Positions 17,586 through 29,310 are shown, numbered from the stretch's first letter. The stretch: 64,000 nt of DNA from an uncultured Pelagibacteraceae bacterium (GCA_902571375.1 CACGBP010000002.1:1-64000); one strand, 5' to 3'. Notes: generated from the letters alone by a model not told the origin. A program made the numbers and translations.

Positions 17586-18837
17586 TTTAAAAAAAATAAG
17601 AAAAGATTTCGAAGCTTTCAAAAAATTGTTGGACAAAAGATTGATTGATATTGATATTAATAAATTAAAAGAATTAGATATAGCAAATAGAGATTGTATC
17701 CAAAAAAAAGAAGCTCTTGAGAAAGAAAAAAAAGATATTTCTAAATCAAAAGATGAAACTTTGTTTGCCAAATCTAAAGAAATTTCAGTTTCAATAGATA
17801 AAATTAATAAACAACAACAACATATAAAATCAGATTTAGATAAAATATTGTCAAATATACCCAACACTCCACACTCTGATGTCCCAAATGGAAAAGATGA
17901 AAATGATAATATTGAAATTAATAAATCAGGTAAAATACCTAGTTTTGATTTCAAACCTAAATCGCATTATGAATTAGGAGAAAATCTTGGAATGTTAGAT
18001 TTTGACCTTGCTACAAAAACTACTGGATCTAGATTTGTCTTTGTAAAAGATAAATTAGCATTACTAGAGAGAGCTATTTCTAATTTTATGTTAGATATAC
18101 ACACTTCAAGAAATGGTTACAAAGAAATTTCTCCTCCATTGTTAGCATCAGAAAATACTATGTTTGGCACTGGTCAACTTCCTAAATTTGAAAATGATCA
18201 ATTTGAGGTAAAACTTGATGAGGAAAATGAAAGAAAGTTTTTAATACCGACAGCTGAAGTTATTTTGACTAATATTGTTAAGGATAAGATTGTAAACCTA
18301 AAAGATTTACCAATGAGATTTGTTGCTTCAACCCCTTGTTTTAGAAAAGAAGCAGGTAGTTATGGAAAAGATACCAAAGGAATGATTAGACAACATCAAT
18401 TTTATAAAGTTGAAATGGTAAGTATTGTTGAAGATGGTAAATGCCTAGAAGAATTAGAAAGAATGACCAATTGTGCAACAGGGATTTTGGATCTTCTAGA
18501 GTTACCTTATCGTAAAGTAATTCTATGCAGTGGAGATATGGGATTTAGTGCAGAAAAAACCTATGATATTGAAGTATGGTTGCCTTCAGAAGCTAAATAT
18601 AGGGAAATTTCATCTTGTTCCTCTTGTTCGACTTTTCAATCTGTTAGAATGAAAACACGATATAAAGATACAAATAAAGAAACAAAATACACAGGTACTC
18701 TTAACGGAAGTGGTTTAGCTGTAGGAAGAACTCTTATTGCAATTTTAGAAAATTATCAAAAAAAAGATGGCTCAATTTCAATTCCAAAAGTATTGAGACC
18801 TTATATGAACAATTTGGAAAAAATTTCACTGAATTAA
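17578..18837 (+). CDS. serS: Seryl-tRNA synthetase
   Basis: Class II aminoacyl-tRNA synthetase for serine, 419 residues. An N-terminal coiled-coil arm (about 1-100, rich in Lys and Glu) binds the long variable arm of tRNA-Ser. Motif 2 is seen in FVASTPCFRKEAGSYGKDTK and motif 3 in NGSGLAVGRTLIAILENYQ. It overlaps tatC and is followed after about 55 bases by yajC. Confidence 0.97.
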   Translation: MHDLKKIRKDFEAFKKLLDKRLIDIDINKLKELDIANRDCIQKKEALEKEKKDISKSKDETLFAKSKEISVSIDKINKQQQHIKSDLDKILSNIPNTPHSDVPNGKDENDNIEINKSGKIPSFDFKPKSHYELGENLGMLDFDLATKTTGSRFVFVKDKLALLERAISNFMLDIHTSRNGYKEISPPLLASENTMFGTGQLPKFENDQFEVKLDEENERKFLIPTAEVILTNIVKDKIVNLKDLPMRFVASTPCFRKEAGSYGKDTKGMIRQHQFYKVEMVSIVEDGKCLEELERMTNCATGILDLLELPYRKVILCSGDMGFSAEKTYDIEVWLPSEAKYREISSCSSCSTFQSVRMKTRYKDTNKETKYTGTLNGSGLAVGRTLIAILENYQKKDGSISIPKVLRPYMNNLEKISLN

Positions 18838-18891
18838 AGTTGTTTTAATCCTGTAGATAGTATAAATATTCTTTTTTAATTAAGGAGTTTT

Positions 18892-19179
18892 ATGGAAAGT
18901 TCAGGAATTGGTCAATTTATACCGTTAATTTTAATATTTGTTATTTTTTATTTTTTCTTAATAAGACCACAACAAAAAAAAGTAAAAGAACATAAAGCAA
19001 TGGTAGAGGGTTTGAAAAAAGGTGATAAGGTTGTCACTTCAGGAGGTATCACTGGAACTATAACAAGAGTTATTGATAACGATAAAATCGAGGTAGAGAT
19101 AGCTGAAAACGTTACAGTTGAAGTTATCAGAGGTACTGGTGTTCAAAGTTTAATGAATTCTCAAGAAGTTAAGAAATAA
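18892..19179 (+). CDS. yajC: Preprotein translocase subunit YajC
   Basis: Accessory subunit of the SecDF-YajC complex, 95 residues. One N-terminal membrane helix leads into the family hallmark FFLIRPQQKKVKEH, then a small cytoplasmic domain with KGDKVVTSGGITGTI. A strong Shine-Dalgarno (AAGGAG) precedes the start. First gene of yajC-secD-secF. Confidence 0.95.
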   Translation: MESSGIGQFIPLILIFVIFYFFLIRPQQKKVKEHKAMVEGLKKGDKVVTSGGITGTITRVIDNDKIEVEIAENVTVEVIRGTGVQSLMNSQEVKK

Positions 19180-19191
19180 TATTTAAATAAA

Positions 19192-20748
19192 GTGTTATAC
19201 TTTTCGAAATTAAGAATAATATTTATTTCTTTAATTTCGCTTTTTTTTGTATTAATTGCATCTTCAAACCTTTTAAATGATAATGATAGCAGTTTATTTA
19301 ACAAGAAAATAAATCTTGGCTTAGATCTTCAAGGTGGTTCGTATCTATTATTAGAAATTGATAATAATCCTGTTATAGAACAAAAATTACAAAATTTAAC
19401 TCTTACATTAAAAAATTATTTTAAAGAAAAAAATATAAAAATAAAAAATCTTAGACTTATTAATCAGAACTTATCTTTTTCTGTTGATGATAGCTTTAAA
19501 CAAACCATTTTAGATGAGTTCAATGATGAAAATAGTAATATAAATCCTTACTATCCTAGATTTAAATCTCATCAATTAGAAATTAAAGAACAAAATGATT
19601 CATTTGTTGTAAATTTTTCTAAACAAGGAATTGTAGAATTAAAAAATTCATCACAAGATCAAGCTTTGGAAATAGTAAGAAGAAGAATTGATGAAATTGG
19701 AACAAATGAGCCAAATATTTTAAAGCGGGGAAATGATAGAATTCTAGTAGAATTGCCAGGTCTTGATGATCCAATGCGAATTAAAACTTTACTGGGAAAA
19801 ACAGCAAATTTAACATTTAGATTTGTAACTAGTGAAAATGAAGATTCATTTGGTAGTGAAAAATTAAAATATCAAGATAATGATGAAGTCTCTAACGTTA
19901 GTAAAAGAATAATTCTTAGTGGGGACAATCTTTTAGATGCTCAACCAAGAATGAATAGCGAAACAAATGAAACTGTTGTATCTTTTACACTAGATAGAGT
20001 TGGAGCAAAGAGATTTGGAAAAGCTACATCAACAGGCATAGGAAAACAATTAGCTATAGTTTTAGATGGTAAAATTATAAGTGCACCCGTTATAAGAGAT
20101 ACTATTGCAAGTGGTTCTGGTCAAATTAGTGGAGGTTTTACATTTCAGTCTGCTACAGATCTTGCTTTATTACTAAGATCTGGAGCATTGCCAGCACCAC
20201 TTAATATTATTGAAGAGAGAACTGTTGGACCAGATTTAGGAAAAGATTCAATTAAAGCAGGTATCATAGCTTTAATCATTGGTTTTATACTAGTAATATT
20301 ATTTATTTTTATAAAATATAAAATTTTTGGTTTAATAACTAATTTCACATTAATAATTAATCTATTCTTATTAATAGGTGTCTTAACAATATTTGAAGCT
20401 ACTTTAACACTACCAGGCATAGCAGGAATAATTTTAACAGTTGGTATGGCAGTGGATGCAAATGTACTTATATTTGAAAGAATTAGAGAAGAATTAAGAT
20501 CTGAAAAAAATAATCTAATAGCATTTGACAGTGGTTACACTAAATCTAGAACTGCTATTCTTGATGCAAATATTACAACATTATTAGCCGCAATTATTTT
20601 ATTTTTCATGGGCTCAGGGCCAATTAAAGGTTTTTCTTTAACTTTAGGAATTGGTATTTTTACTACTTTATTTTCTGTATATTTTATAGCTAGGTTACTT
20701 ACTGTGTTATATGTGTCACGAAATAAAGAAAAGGATGGATTAATATAA
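19192..20748 (+). CDS. secD: Protein translocase subunit SecD
   Basis: Membrane component that uses the proton gradient to drive late steps of Sec export, 518 residues. It starts with GTG. One helix is followed by a large periplasmic part containing LGLDLQGGSYLLLEID and RRRIDEIGTNEPNI, then five C-terminal helices with GTVGPDLG-type (RTVGPDLGKDSIKAG) and GMAVDANVLIFERIREEL motifs. The stop overlaps the secF start by one base (TAATG). Confidence 0.96.
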   Translation: MLYFSKLRIIFISLISLFFVLIASSNLLNDNDSSLFNKKINLGLDLQGGSYLLLEIDNNPVIEQKLQNLTLTLKNYFKEKNIKIKNLRLINQNLSFSVDDSFKQTILDEFNDENSNINPYYPRFKSHQLEIKEQNDSFVVNFSKQGIVELKNSSQDQALEIVRRRIDEIGTNEPNILKRGNDRILVELPGLDDPMRIKTLLGKTANLTFRFVTSENEDSFGSEKLKYQDNDEVSNVSKRIILSGDNLLDAQPRMNSETNETVVSFTLDRVGAKRFGKATSTGIGKQLAIVLDGKIISAPVIRDTIASGSGQISGGFTFQSATDLALLLRSGALPAPLNIIEERTVGPDLGKDSIKAGIIALIIGFILVILFIFIKYKIFGLITNFTLIINLFLLIGVLTIFEATLTLPGIAGIILTVGMAVDANVLIFERIREELRSEKNNLIAFDSGYTKSRTAILDANITTLLAAIILFFMGSGPIKGFSLTLGIGIFTTLFSVYFIARLLTVLYVSRNKEKDGLI

Positions 20749-21635
20749 TGATAGCGTTTAACAGATATTATAATAAGTTTAATATTCTTTCTATATTTTT
20801 AGTAGTTATTTCATTAGCATTATTGATATTCAAAGGTTTAAATTTTGGAATAGATTTTAAAGGTGGAACTTTAATAGAACTTAGATCGACCGATAAAAAA
20901 ATTAATATTTCCTCTTTAAGAGACAATTTAAATGAAATAGATTTAGGTGATGTTTCTGTAAAAAATTTTGGTAATGATACCGATTTTTTAATAAAATTCG
21001 AAAATAACAAAGATAAAAACATAATTGAAGATATTAAAATAAATTTGGATAAATCTTTTGGAAATAATTTTGATTTTAGAAGAGTTGAAAATGTTGGACC
21101 TAAAGTAAGTGCAGAGCTTTTAAGATCTGGTATAATTGCAATATCAGTAGCATTGGCATTAATGCTAATATACATTTGGATTAGGTTTGAATGGCAATTT
21201 AGTCTCGGTGCTATATTGGCTTTATTTCATGATGTTATAGTAACTTTAGGTTTATTTTCTTTATTAGGTCTAGAAATTAATTTATCTATAATTGCAGCTG
21301 TATTAACTATTGTTGGCTATTCAATGAACGATACTGTTGTAATTTTTGACAGGGTACGAGAAAATCTAAGAAAATATTCAGATATTAAAATTTTTGAATT
21401 AACAAATATTTCTATTAATGAAACTTTATCAAGAACTTTAATTACTTCAATAACAACATTATTGGCTTTATTATCAATATTTTTCTTCGGTGGTGAAATC
21501 TTGAAAGGTTTTTCTTTAGCAATGATATTTGGTGTAATTTTTGGAACTTATTCATCAATATATATTGCAAATACAGTTCTGGTAAGACTTAGGGTATCAC
21601 AAAAAACTGTCCTGAGAGAAGATGATAAAAATTAA
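20748..21635 (+). CDS. secF: Protein translocase subunit SecF
   Basis: Partner of SecD, 295 residues. Recognisable features are NFGIDFKGGTLIEL near the N-terminus, RRVENVGPKVSAELLRSG before the helical bundle, and YSMNDTVVIFDRVRENLR with the conserved Asp/Arg of the proton path. It converges with the next gene, overlapping its end by four bases. Confidence 0.96.
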   Translation: MIAFNRYYNKFNILSIFLVVISLALLIFKGLNFGIDFKGGTLIELRSTDKKINISSLRDNLNEIDLGDVSVKNFGNDTDFLIKFENNKDKNIIEDIKINLDKSFGNNFDFRRVENVGPKVSAELLRSGIIAISVALALMLIYIWIRFEWQFSLGAILALFHDVIVTLGLFSLLGLEINLSIIAAVLTIVGYSMNDTVVIFDRVRENLRKYSDIKIFELTNISINETLSRTLITSITTLLALLSIFFFGGEILKGFSLAMIFGVIFGTYSSIYIANTVLVRLRVSQKTVLREDDKN

Positions 21636-22234
21636 TATAAATTTTGAGCCACGACCATTGTAAGCAGCATTGGTAAAGACAACAATGTATTTGTTCTTGA
21701 AAAGATCATTGCGGTTTTTGCTGATTTAGCTTTTAATTCTGGATCACATTCAACTATACCTAAAGCTCTTTTTTGATTTGGCCAAATTACAAACCATACA
21801 TTGAAAGCCATGATTAAACCTAACCACATTCCAATACCTATAGCAGTATGTTTAGGTATACCTGATCCAACGCTTAAAGTCATCGCATCATGCAAATATC
21901 CATTTAAACCAGCAAGTATTAACCCAGATAACACTGTTAATGCAGCGGCCCATCTGAAATAGAATAGGGCAGCAGGTGCTATCACTTTTCCAATAGCTGG
22001 TTTTTGTTCATCAGGTATTTTTCCCATATTAGGAATTTGAACAAAATTAAAATACCAGAGTAATCCAATCCACATAATAGCAACTACCACATGTGTATAT
22101 CTAGCAATCCAACTCCAAAAAAGTGTATCAAAGCTAAAACCATCATTATGATAAAATAATCCAAGAAATAGTATGATAGCTAAAGCTAACGAAGCATGTA
22201 CAGTCTTTGACAACGATGAAAGTAAATTACTCAT
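21632..22234 (-). CDS. Urate hydroxylase PuuD-like membrane protein (Urate_ox_N domain only)
   Basis: A 200-residue protein with about five hydrophobic segments. ARYTHVVVAIMWIGLLWYFN and FYFRWAAALTVLSG resemble the N-terminal membrane domain of PuuD-type proteins, in which conserved histidines are thought to hold heme. The C-terminal cytochrome c domain of full PuuD is absent, and no purine-degradation gene is nearby, so urate oxidation is uncertain. It stands alone between the convergent secF and the upstream uvrA. Confidence 0.6.
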   Translation of the reverse strand: MSNLLSSLSKTVHASLALAIILFLGLFYHNDGFSFDTLFWSWIARYTHVVVAIMWIGLLWYFNFVQIPNMGKIPDEQKPAIGKVIAPAALFYFRWAAALTVLSGLILAGLNGYLHDAMTLSVGSGIPKHTAIGIGMWLGLIMAFNVWFVIWPNQKRALGIVECDPELKAKSAKTAMIFSRTNTLLSLPMLLTMVVAQNLY

Positions 22235-22276
22235 ACTATTGTTATATACTAAATTTTCTTAATATAAAAATTTTTT

Positions 22277-25132
22277 TTATACCAAAAGAGGTTTTAAGAA
22301 TTTTCCTGTGTAACTTTTGTCAATTTTGCATATATCTTCAGGTTTTCCCTCTGCGATAATTTTACCACCTTTTATACCACCTTCAGGACCCATATCGACA
22401 ATATAATCTGCTGTTTTTATTACATCTAAGTTATGTTCAATAACAACCACAGTATTTCCTAAAGCTACAAAAGTATGAAGAATTTCCAATAATTTCTTAA
22501 TATCGTGTTGATGTAATCCTGTTGTTGGTTCATCTAAGATATATATAGTTCTTCCTGTCGATCTTTTTGAAAGCTCTTTTGCTAGTTTTATTCTTTGAGC
22601 TTCACCACCTGATAATGTTGTGGCTTGTTGACCTATCTTTATATATCCCAAACCAACTTTTTTTAATGTTAGTAATTTAGTTTTTATATTTGAAATATTT
22701 TCAAAATATTCACAGCCTTCATCAACTGTCATATTCAACACGTCAGCTATACTTTTATCCTTAAATTTTATTTCAAGAGTCTCTCTATTATATCTTGTGC
22801 CCTTACATTCATCACATTGAATATAAACATCGGGAAGAAAATGCATTTCGTAAGTAATAACACCATCACCTTCACAAGCTTCACATCTTCCACCTTTTAC
22901 ATTGAATGAAAATCTTCCTGGTTTATAGCCTCTAGATTTTGACTCAGGTAAGCCAGTAAACCAATCTCTGATAGGTCCAAAAGCACCTGTGTATGTTGCT
23001 GGATTGGATCGAGGAGTTCTTCCAATAGGTGATTGATCTATATCAATAATTTTATCAACTAATTCTGTTCCTTTAAAACCTTTAAATGGTTTAGGAATTT
23101 TTCTGGACTTATTATTATTTAATGTAAGATTTAAAGCGTTATATAAAGTTTGTAATATAAGAGTAGACTTTCCACTTCCAGAGACTCCAGTTACACAAGT
23201 CAAACTTCCTAAAGGTATTTTTAAGTTTACATTATCTAAATTATTTCCAGTTGCGCCAGTAATTTCTAGAAATCTACCATTTTTAGCAAGACGTCTTTTT
23301 GGTGGGACATTAATTTTAAATCTATTTGAAAGATATTTACCTGTTATACTCTCTTCATTTTTAATTATTTCCTTAATTGATCCTTGAGCAACAACTTCAC
23401 CACCTTTGTTACCTGCTTCAGGTCCAAGATCAATTATATGGTCAGCATTTTCCATTGTCTCAGTATCGTGTTCTACAACTATTACAGTGTTTCCCAAGTC
23501 ACGTAATCTTTTTAATGCATTAATAAGTTTAACATTATCTTTTTGATGAAGACCAATGGATGGTTCATCTAAAACATATAAAACACCAGTTAATCCTGAT
23601 CCAATTTGTGAAGCTAATCTGATACGTTGGGCTTCTCCACCAGATAAAGTTCCAGACTCTCTTGATAGTGTCAAATAATCTAGACCGACATTAAGTAAAA
23701 AATTTAATCTTTCATTTATTTCTTTTAAAATATGTTCAGCTATTTTTATTTGTCTTTGATCAAGAGTCTTTTTAAGATTTTCAAACCAAATAGCAGCATC
23801 ATAAATAGATTTTTCTGCAACTTCACTTATGTTTAAACCATCAATTTTAACGCATAATGCCTCATCTTTAAGTCTATGACCATTGCATCTTTCACAGTTA
23901 GTATCAGATTGATATTGTGATATTTCCTCTCTTTTCCAATCACTATCGGTTTCTAAATATCTTCTTTCTAAATTATTTATTACACCTTCGAAAGTTTTTT
24001 TGTGTGAATATTTTTCATAACCATCATCATAAGAAAACTTAATTTCTTCATCATCAGAACCATATAAAATAATATCTTTAATCTTTTTTGAAAGTTTTGA
24101 CCATTTATCATTTAGAGAAAAACCATAGTGTTTTGCTAAAGATGCTAATGTTTGAGCATAATATAATGTTGTAGTTTTCGCCCATGGTTCAATAGCACCA
24201 TCAGAAATACTTTTTTTTTCATTAGGTACAACTAAATTAGGATCTACATTAAGTTTAATGCCAATTCCCTCACATTCCTCACAGGCACCAAAAGGACTAT
24301 TAAAAGAAAAAAGCCGTGGCTCAATCTCTTCAATTGTAAAACCACTCTCTGGACACGCAAATTTTGTAGAAAATATTAATTTTTCTAATTTTCTAAATTT
24401 TTTGGGCAATGTTTCATCTTCATATTCAACAAATAAAAGCCCATTTGAAAGATTAATTGATGTTTCAATGCTTTCAGCCAACCTATTTCCTAAGGAAGAA
24501 TTTAAAACAATTCTATCTACAAGAATTGAAATATCGTGTTTTATCTTTTTATTAAGCTCAGGAATTTTTTCAATATCATACAAAATATTATCAATCTTTA
24601 TTTTTCTAAAACCTCTTTTTTTATAACTTAAAATATCTTTTTTATATTCACCTTTTCTACCTCTTACCACAGGTGCATATAAATAAATTGTAGATTTTTT
24701 CGGCAATTTTTTTATCTTGTCAACAATTTGAGATATAGTTTGAGACTCAATTCGTTTGCCAGTAAAAGGAGAATAAGGTATTCCTGCTCGAGCATAAAGA
24801 ACTCTCATATAATCATAAATTTCTGTTACTGTAGCGACAGTAGATCTGGGATTTTTTGAAGTATTCTTTTGTTCAATCGAAATTGCTGGGCTCAAACCTT
24901 CTATTAAATCAACTTTAGGTTTTTTCATTTTATCCAGAAACTGTCTTGCATAAGCTGATAAACTTTCAACATATCTTCGTTGACCCTCAGCATATATAGT
25001 ATCAAAAGCTAAAGATGATTTTCCTGATCCAGATAAGCCTGTTATCACTACAAATTTATCTTTTGGTATTTCCAAAGAAATATTCTTTAAATTGTGTTCT
25101 TTAGCTCCCTTAATAACTATCTTTTTAATCAT
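22277..25132 (-). CDS. uvrA: Excinuclease ABC subunit A
   Basis: Damage-recognition ATPase of nucleotide excision repair, 951 residues. Two ABC modules are present: Walker [10 protein letters not shown] with signature [12 protein letters not shown] in the first, and GVSGSGKST with [12 protein letters not shown] in the second. The C-terminal zinc finger is intact (CEACEGDG ... CDECKG). In the first finger the opening pair reads CPESG, so one Cys is replaced, a form I recall from other alphaproteobacterial UvrA. Diverges from ssb. Confidence 0.97.
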   Translation of the reverse strand: MIKKIVIKGAKEHNLKNISLEIPKDKFVVITGLSGSGKSSLAFDTIYAEGQRRYVESLSAYARQFLDKMKKPKVDLIEGLSPAISIEQKNTSKNPRSTVATVTEIYDYMRVLYARAGIPYSPFTGKRIESQTISQIVDKIKKLPKKSTIYLYAPVVRGRKGEYKKDILSYKKRGFRKIKIDNILYDIEKIPELNKKIKHDISILVDRIVLNSSLGNRLAESIETSINLSNGLLFVEYEDETLPKKFRKLEKLIFSTKFACPESGFTIEEIEPRLFSFNSPFGACEECEGIGIKLNVDPNLVVPNEKKSISDGAIEPWAKTTTLYYAQTLASLAKHYGFSLNDKWSKLSKKIKDIILYGSDDEEIKFSYDDGYEKYSHKKTFEGVINNLERRYLETDSDWKREEISQYQSDTNCERCNGHRLKDEALCVKIDGLNISEVAEKSIYDAAIWFENLKKTLDQRQIKIAEHILKEINERLNFLLNVGLDYLTLSRESGTLSGGEAQRIRLASQIGSGLTGVLYVLDEPSIGLHQKDNVKLINALKRLRDLGNTVIVVEHDTETMENADHIIDLGPEAGNKGGEVVAQGSIKEIIKNEESITGKYLSNRFKINVPPKRRLAKNGRFLEITGATGNNLDNVNLKIPLGSLTCVTGVSGSGKSTLILQTLYNALNLTLNNNKSRKIPKPFKGFKGTELVDKIIDIDQSPIGRTPRSNPATYTGAFGPIRDWFTGLPESKSRGYKPGRFSFNVKGGRCEACEGDGVITYEMHFLPDVYIQCDECKGTRYNRETLEIKFKDKSIADVLNMTVDEGCEYFENISNIKTKLLTLKKVGLGYIKIGQQATTLSGGEAQRIKLAKELSKRSTGRTIYILDEPTTGLHQHDIKKLLEILHTFVALGNTVVVIEHNLDVIKTADYIVDMGPEGGIKGGKIIAEGKPEDICKIDKSYTGKFLKPLLV

Positions 25133-25182
25133 AATTTTTGTTGCTTTGACTTAATAAAATTAATATTCAGAGTAAATTGTGA

Positions 25183-25188
25183 TATAAT
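25183..25188 (+). promoter_or_regulatory. Putative -10 element of the ssb-gyrA operon
   Basis: A perfect TATAAT preceded by an extended TGTGA lies 35 bases before the ssb start in the uvrA/ssb divergent gap. No convincing -35 hexamer was found at 16-18 bases, so this would be an extended -10 type promoter. I also looked for a LexA site (GTTC-N7-GTTC) in this gap and saw none. Confidence 0.4.
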
Positions 25189-25222
25189 TCTAATTAATTA
25201 ATTTAACAATTATTAAAATATT

Positions 25223-25672
25223 ATGGCTGGAAGTTTAAATAAAGTACTTTTAATTGGTCGTTTGGGCGCAGACCCAGAAATCAAACAGATGGTAAATGGG
25301 AAGAGTGTAGCAAGACTTAGTCTTGCAACAAGTCAATCATGGAAAGACAAAAATACAGGTGAAAAAAAAGAAAAAACAGAATGGCACCGTATAGTTGTAT
25401 TTAATGAGGGGTTAGTAAATGTTGTAAAACAATATTTGAAAAAAGGTGCTCAAATTTATGTCGAGGGACAATTAACCACAAGAAAATGGAAAGACGAACA
25501 ATCAGGCAAAGATAAGTATTCAACTGAAATTGTTATTCAAGGCTATAATTCCTCACTTACAATGTTGGGTGGTGGTAATTCCGGTGGTGGTATTGCAAAT
25601 GACAATCAATCTTCTAATAACGATGACATATCACAAATACCTAATGATATGGATGATGAAATTCCTTTCTAA
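25223..25672 (+). CDS. ssb: Single-stranded DNA-binding protein
   Basis: OB-fold protein coating single-stranded DNA in replication and repair, 149 residues. The N-terminal domain is typical: [40 protein letters not shown] and [12 protein letters not shown] short Gly/Asn-rich linker leads to the acidic tip DMDDEIPF, the partner-docking tail. Five bases separate it from gyrA. Confidence 0.97.
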   Translation: MAGSLNKVLLIGRLGADPEIKQMVNGKSVARLSLATSQSWKDKNTGEKKEKTEWHRIVVFNEGLVNVVKQYLKKGAQIYVEGQLTTRKWKDEQSGKDKYSTEIVIQGYNSSLTMLGGGNSGGGIANDNQSSNNDDISQIPNDMDDEIPF

Positions 25673-25677
25673 CATCT

Positions 25678-28257
25678 ATGCAAAAAACTGAATTACCTGA
25701 CGGAAAAAATATTAAATTGATTTCAATGCATGATGAGATGAGCTCATCTTATCTTTCTTATGCAATGAGTGTAATAGTTAGTCGAGCACTTCCTGATATA
25801 AGAGACGGATTAAAACCTGTTCATAGAAGAATATTGTATGCGATGTATAAAGGTGGCTATGATTGGTCAAAACAATTTAGAAAATCAGCTAGAATTGTAG
25901 GAGACGTAATTGGTAAATATCATCCACATGGTGATCAATCTGTTTATGATGCATTAGTCAGGATGATTCAAGATTTTTCGATGAGTTTACCCCTTGTAGA
26001 TGGTCAAGGGAATTTTGGTTCTATTGACGGAGATCCTGCTGCTGCAATGAGATATACAGAAACTAGATTGTCGAAAGTATCACAATATTTAATTGATGAT
26101 ATTGAAAAAAATACTATTGATTTTAAAAATAATTATGATGAAACTGAAAAAGAACCCTCAGTTCTGCCTGCTCAATTTCCAAATTTACTGGTTAATGGAG
26201 CTGGAGGTATAGCAGTTGGAATGGCAACTAGCATACCCCCACATAATTTAGGTGAAGTAATTAATGGAACATTAGCTTTAATAAATAACAAAGACATTAA
26301 GATAAAAGAATTGATGAAACATATTCCTGGCCCAGATTTTCCTACTGGCGGCATTATAATTGGAAAAGATATAATTAAACAAGGATATAATAAAGGTAGA
26401 GGTTCATTTAAAATTAGAGGTGAAATATCTATTGAAAGTTTAAGGAATGGAAGAGAAAGACTTGTAATAACTTCTATTCCATATCAAGTAAACAAATCAG
26501 TTTTAAACGAGAGAATAGCTCAATTGGTTAGAGAAAAAAAGATTGAAGGAATTAAGGATATTAGAGATGAATCTAATAGAGAAGGTATAAGAGTCTCGAT
26601 TGATTTAAGAAATGGTGTTGAACCAGAAACTGTTAAAAGACAATTATATAAAAATACACAAATTGAGAGTTCTTTTGGTTTTAATACATTAGCTATAGTT
26701 GATGGAAAGCCACAAACTTGTAATCTGAAAGAATTTTTAACTAACTTTTTAACATTTAGAGAAGATGTTGTTCTTAAGAAAACAAAATTTGATTTACAAA
26801 AAGCTGAGGAGAGAGCACATATATTACTTGGCCTATCTGTTTCAGTTGAAAACCTAGATAAGATAATCAAGATTATAAGAAGTTCAAAGACACCAGAAGA
26901 GGCCAAACAATTACTTTTAAAAACAAAATGGAAAATTAGTAAATCACAAAAAATGATTTCATTAATTGAAACTAAAAAAATTAAAGGATCATATATTCTT
27001 ACAGACCAACAAGTTGTAGCAATTTTGGAATTAAGATTACAAAAATTAACTGCCTTGGGGATAAATGAAATTGAAAGTGAAATCAAAAAACTTGCTGAAT
27101 TAATTGCTAAATACAAAAAAATTATTTCGTCAAAAAAAGAATTGCAAAAAGTAATTAGTGAAGAATTAGAGAATATTAAGGAGAAATATTCATTACCTAG
27201 AAGAACTAAAATTATTGATGCAGTTTTAAATTATGACATTGAGGAAACTATTCAAAAACAATCTGTTTTAATCACAATAACTTTACAAGGATATATTAAA
27301 AGAGGATCATTAAATAGCGTTAAGACTCAAAAAAGAGGAGGAAAAGGAAAAACTGGAATTACAACAAGAAACGAAGACTCTGTTGTTCAAACTCTTTCAG
27401 TTAATACACATACATCAGTTTTATTCTTTTCTACTGAAGGATTAGTATACAGAATAAAAGCATGGAAAATTCCAGAAGGAACAGCAGCTTCCAAAGGTAA
27501 ATCTTTATTCAATATTTTACCTTTAAAAAATCACCAATCAATTAGTTCTATAATGCCTTTTCCTGATGATGAGTCTGAATTTAAAAATTATCAAATCGTA
27601 TTTGCAACAGCTAAAGGTAAAATAAGAAAAAATAGCTTAGAGGATTTTTCATCAATTAATTCAACAGGCAAAATAGCAATGAAATTAGATACAAATGATA
27701 AAATTGTAGGCGTAAAAATTTGTAAAGATGACCAAGATATTATATTGAGTACTAAATTGGGTAAATGTATTCGATTTGAATCCAAAAAATTGAGGATTTT
27801 CAAAGGACGATCTTCCAAAGGTATTAAGGGTATTGAATTAGCTCCAAATGATGAGATAGTATCTTTGTCAATCATAGATAATGACAAGAACCTTAAAAAT
27901 GGAAAAAAAGACAAAGATTCAAAATCTGAAATAAAAGCTAAAGAGAAATTTATTCTCTCTATCACTGAGAATGGCTATGGTAAAAAAACTTCTCATTTTG
28001 ACTATAGAGTAACAAATCGTGGTGGGAAGGGGATCATTGGAATTATAAATTCTCCAAGAAATGGAAATATTTCATCATCTTTTCCTGTTTTTGAAGGTGA
28101 TGAAATATTGATTTCAACGAATAAAGGTAGAGTTATTAGAGTAGCTGTTAAAGAAATAAGAACTGCAGGTAGAAACACACAAGGTGTGAGAATTATAAAA
28201 TTAACAGGAGAAGAAAAAGTAGTTTCAGCGGATAAAATTGATGATAACTTAGTCTAA
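25678..28257 (+). CDS. gyrA: DNA gyrase subunit A
   Basis: Breakage-rejoining subunit of gyrase, 859 residues. The catalytic tyrosine is in [12 protein letters not shown]; the quinolone-pocket region reads [17 protein letters not shown]. The C-terminal wrapping domain carries the GyrA box as KRGGKGKTG, which argues for gyrase rather than ParC. One insertion rich in Lys and Asp ([18 protein letters not shown]) sits between propeller blades. The stop overlaps the coaD start. Confidence 0.96.
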   Translation: MQKTELPDGKNIKLISMHDEMSSSYLSYAMSVIVSRALPDIRDGLKPVHRRILYAMYKGGYDWSKQFRKSARIVGDVIGKYHPHGDQSVYDALVRMIQDFSMSLPLVDGQGNFGSIDGDPAAAMRYTETRLSKVSQYLIDDIEKNTIDFKNNYDETEKEPSVLPAQFPNLLVNGAGGIAVGMATSIPPHNLGEVINGTLALINNKDIKIKELMKHIPGPDFPTGGIIIGKDIIKQGYNKGRGSFKIRGEISIESLRNGRERLVITSIPYQVNKSVLNERIAQLVREKKIEGIKDIRDESNREGIRVSIDLRNGVEPETVKRQLYKNTQIESSFGFNTLAIVDGKPQTCNLKEFLTNFLTFREDVVLKKTKFDLQKAEERAHILLGLSVSVENLDKIIKIIRSSKTPEEAKQLLLKTKWKISKSQKMISLIETKKIKGSYILTDQQVVAILELRLQKLTALGINEIESEIKKLAELIAKYKKIISSKKELQKVISEELENIKEKYSLPRRTKIIDAVLNYDIEETIQKQSVLITITLQGYIKRGSLNSVKTQKRGGKGKTGITTRNEDSVVQTLSVNTHTSVLFFSTEGLVYRIKAWKIPEGTAASKGKSLFNILPLKNHQSISSIMPFPDDESEFKNYQIVFATAKGKIRKNSLEDFSSINSTGKIAMKLDTNDKIVGVKICKDDQDIILSTKLGKCIRFESKKLRIFKGRSSKGIKGIELAPNDEIVSLSIIDNDKNLKNGKKDKDSKSEIKAKEKFILSITENGYGKKTSHFDYRVTNRGGKGIIGIINSPRNGNISSSFPVFEGDEILISTNKGRVIRVAVKEIRTAGRNTQGVRIIKLTGEEKVVSADKIDDNLV

Positions 28258-28751
28258 TGAATAAAGTTGCTATTTATCCAGGCACATTTGATCCAATTAC
28301 TTTCGGTCATATAGATGTAATTAAAAAAGGTTTAAAATTATTTAATAAATTAGTTGTAGCAATTTCAAATGGCGAAAATAAGAAATATCTTTTTAGTTCA
28401 AATGAAAGAATAGAAATTGTAAAAAAAGCATTATTTCATGATCTAAAATTAGATAAAAAAAAGATTGAAGTTATATCATTTACATCTCTTACAACAGATT
28501 TATGTAAAAAATATAAATCAAATATTATCTTAAGAGGCTTGAGGGCTGTCTCTGATTTTGAATATGAATTCCAGTTAGCTGGTATGAATAGAAAATTAAA
28601 TAATAATATAGAAACTCTATTTTTAATGTCAGATATTGAAAATCAAATTATTTCTTCAAAATTTGTAAAAGAAATTGTAAAATTAAGAGGAGATATAAAG
28701 AAATTTACAACTAAAAGCACAATTAAATCATTAAAAGAAAAATATGAATAA
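28257..28751 (+). CDS. coaD: Phosphopantetheine adenylyltransferase
   Basis: Fourth step of coenzyme A synthesis, 164 residues. The nucleotidyltransferase motif reads YPGTFDPITFGHIDVIKKG (TxGH as TFGH), with RGLRAVSDFEYEFQLAGMNR further on. One-base overlap with gyrA and an eight-base overlap with the next gene place it in the ssb-gyrA-coaD-ppi-tgt operon. Confidence 0.96.
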   Translation: MNKVAIYPGTFDPITFGHIDVIKKGLKLFNKLVVAISNGENKKYLFSSNERIEIVKKALFHDLKLDKKKIEVISFTSLTTDLCKKYKSNIILRGLRAVSDFEYEFQLAGMNRKLNNNIETLFLMSDIENQIISSKFVKEIVKLRGDIKKFTTKSTIKSLKEKYE

Positions 28752-29304
28752 ATATTTAATCAATTTATCAATTATTTTTTTTTTATTTACTAACCTAACA
28801 ATAGCAGAGGAGAATATTATGATATTGAAATTAAAAGATGGTGAAGTCAAAATAGAATTATTTGAAGATGTTGCACCAAATCATGTAAAAAGAATAAAGG
28901 ATCTTGCAAATGCAGGAAAATATGACAATGTAGTTTTTCATCGAGTTATTGATGGATTTATGGCACAAACTGGTGATGTAAAATTTGGTAATTCTAACTC
29001 TAAGGAATTTAATTTACGAATGGCTGGCATGGGTGGATCAGATCTACCTGATTTGAAACAAGAATTTAATAATTTACCACACGACAGAGGAACATTGTCA
29101 ATGGCAAGATCATCTGATCCTGATAGTGCTAACAGTCAGTTCTTTATTTGTTTTAAGCCTGCGCCTTTTTTAGATAATCAGTACACTGTTTTCGGTAAAG
29201 TTATTGAAGGCATGGAATTTGTTGATAAAATAAAAAGAGGCGATGAAAATAATAATGGAGCTGTATTAGATCCTGATAAGATTATAAGTTTTAAATCTCA
29301 ATAA
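28744..29304 (+). CDS. Cyclophilin-type peptidyl-prolyl isomerase, exported
   Basis: Prolyl isomerase of the cyclophilin family, 186 residues. A signal peptide (LINLSIIFFLFTNLTIAEE) suggests a periplasmic location. Core motifs: VVFHRVIDGFMAQTGD with the catalytic Arg, SMARSSDPDSANSQFFI and FTVFGKV-type YTVFGKVIEGM. A later in-frame Met (MILKLKDGEV) would give a cytoplasmic form, but the upstream start with a clear signal fits the operon overlap better. Confidence 0.92.
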   Translation: MNKYLINLSIIFFLFTNLTIAEENIMILKLKDGEVKIELFEDVAPNHVKRIKDLANAGKYDNVVFHRVIDGFMAQTGDVKFGNSNSKEFNLRMAGMGGSDLPDLKQEFNNLPHDRGTLSMARSSDPDSANSQFFICFKPAPFLDNQYTVFGKVIEGMEFVDKIKRGDENNNGAVLDPDKIISFKSQ

Positions 29305-29310
29305 CTTAAA

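Noticed and set aside
25133-25222. LexA/SOS box between uvrA and ssb
   Set aside because: No GTTC-N7-GTTC or related dyad was found in the gap.
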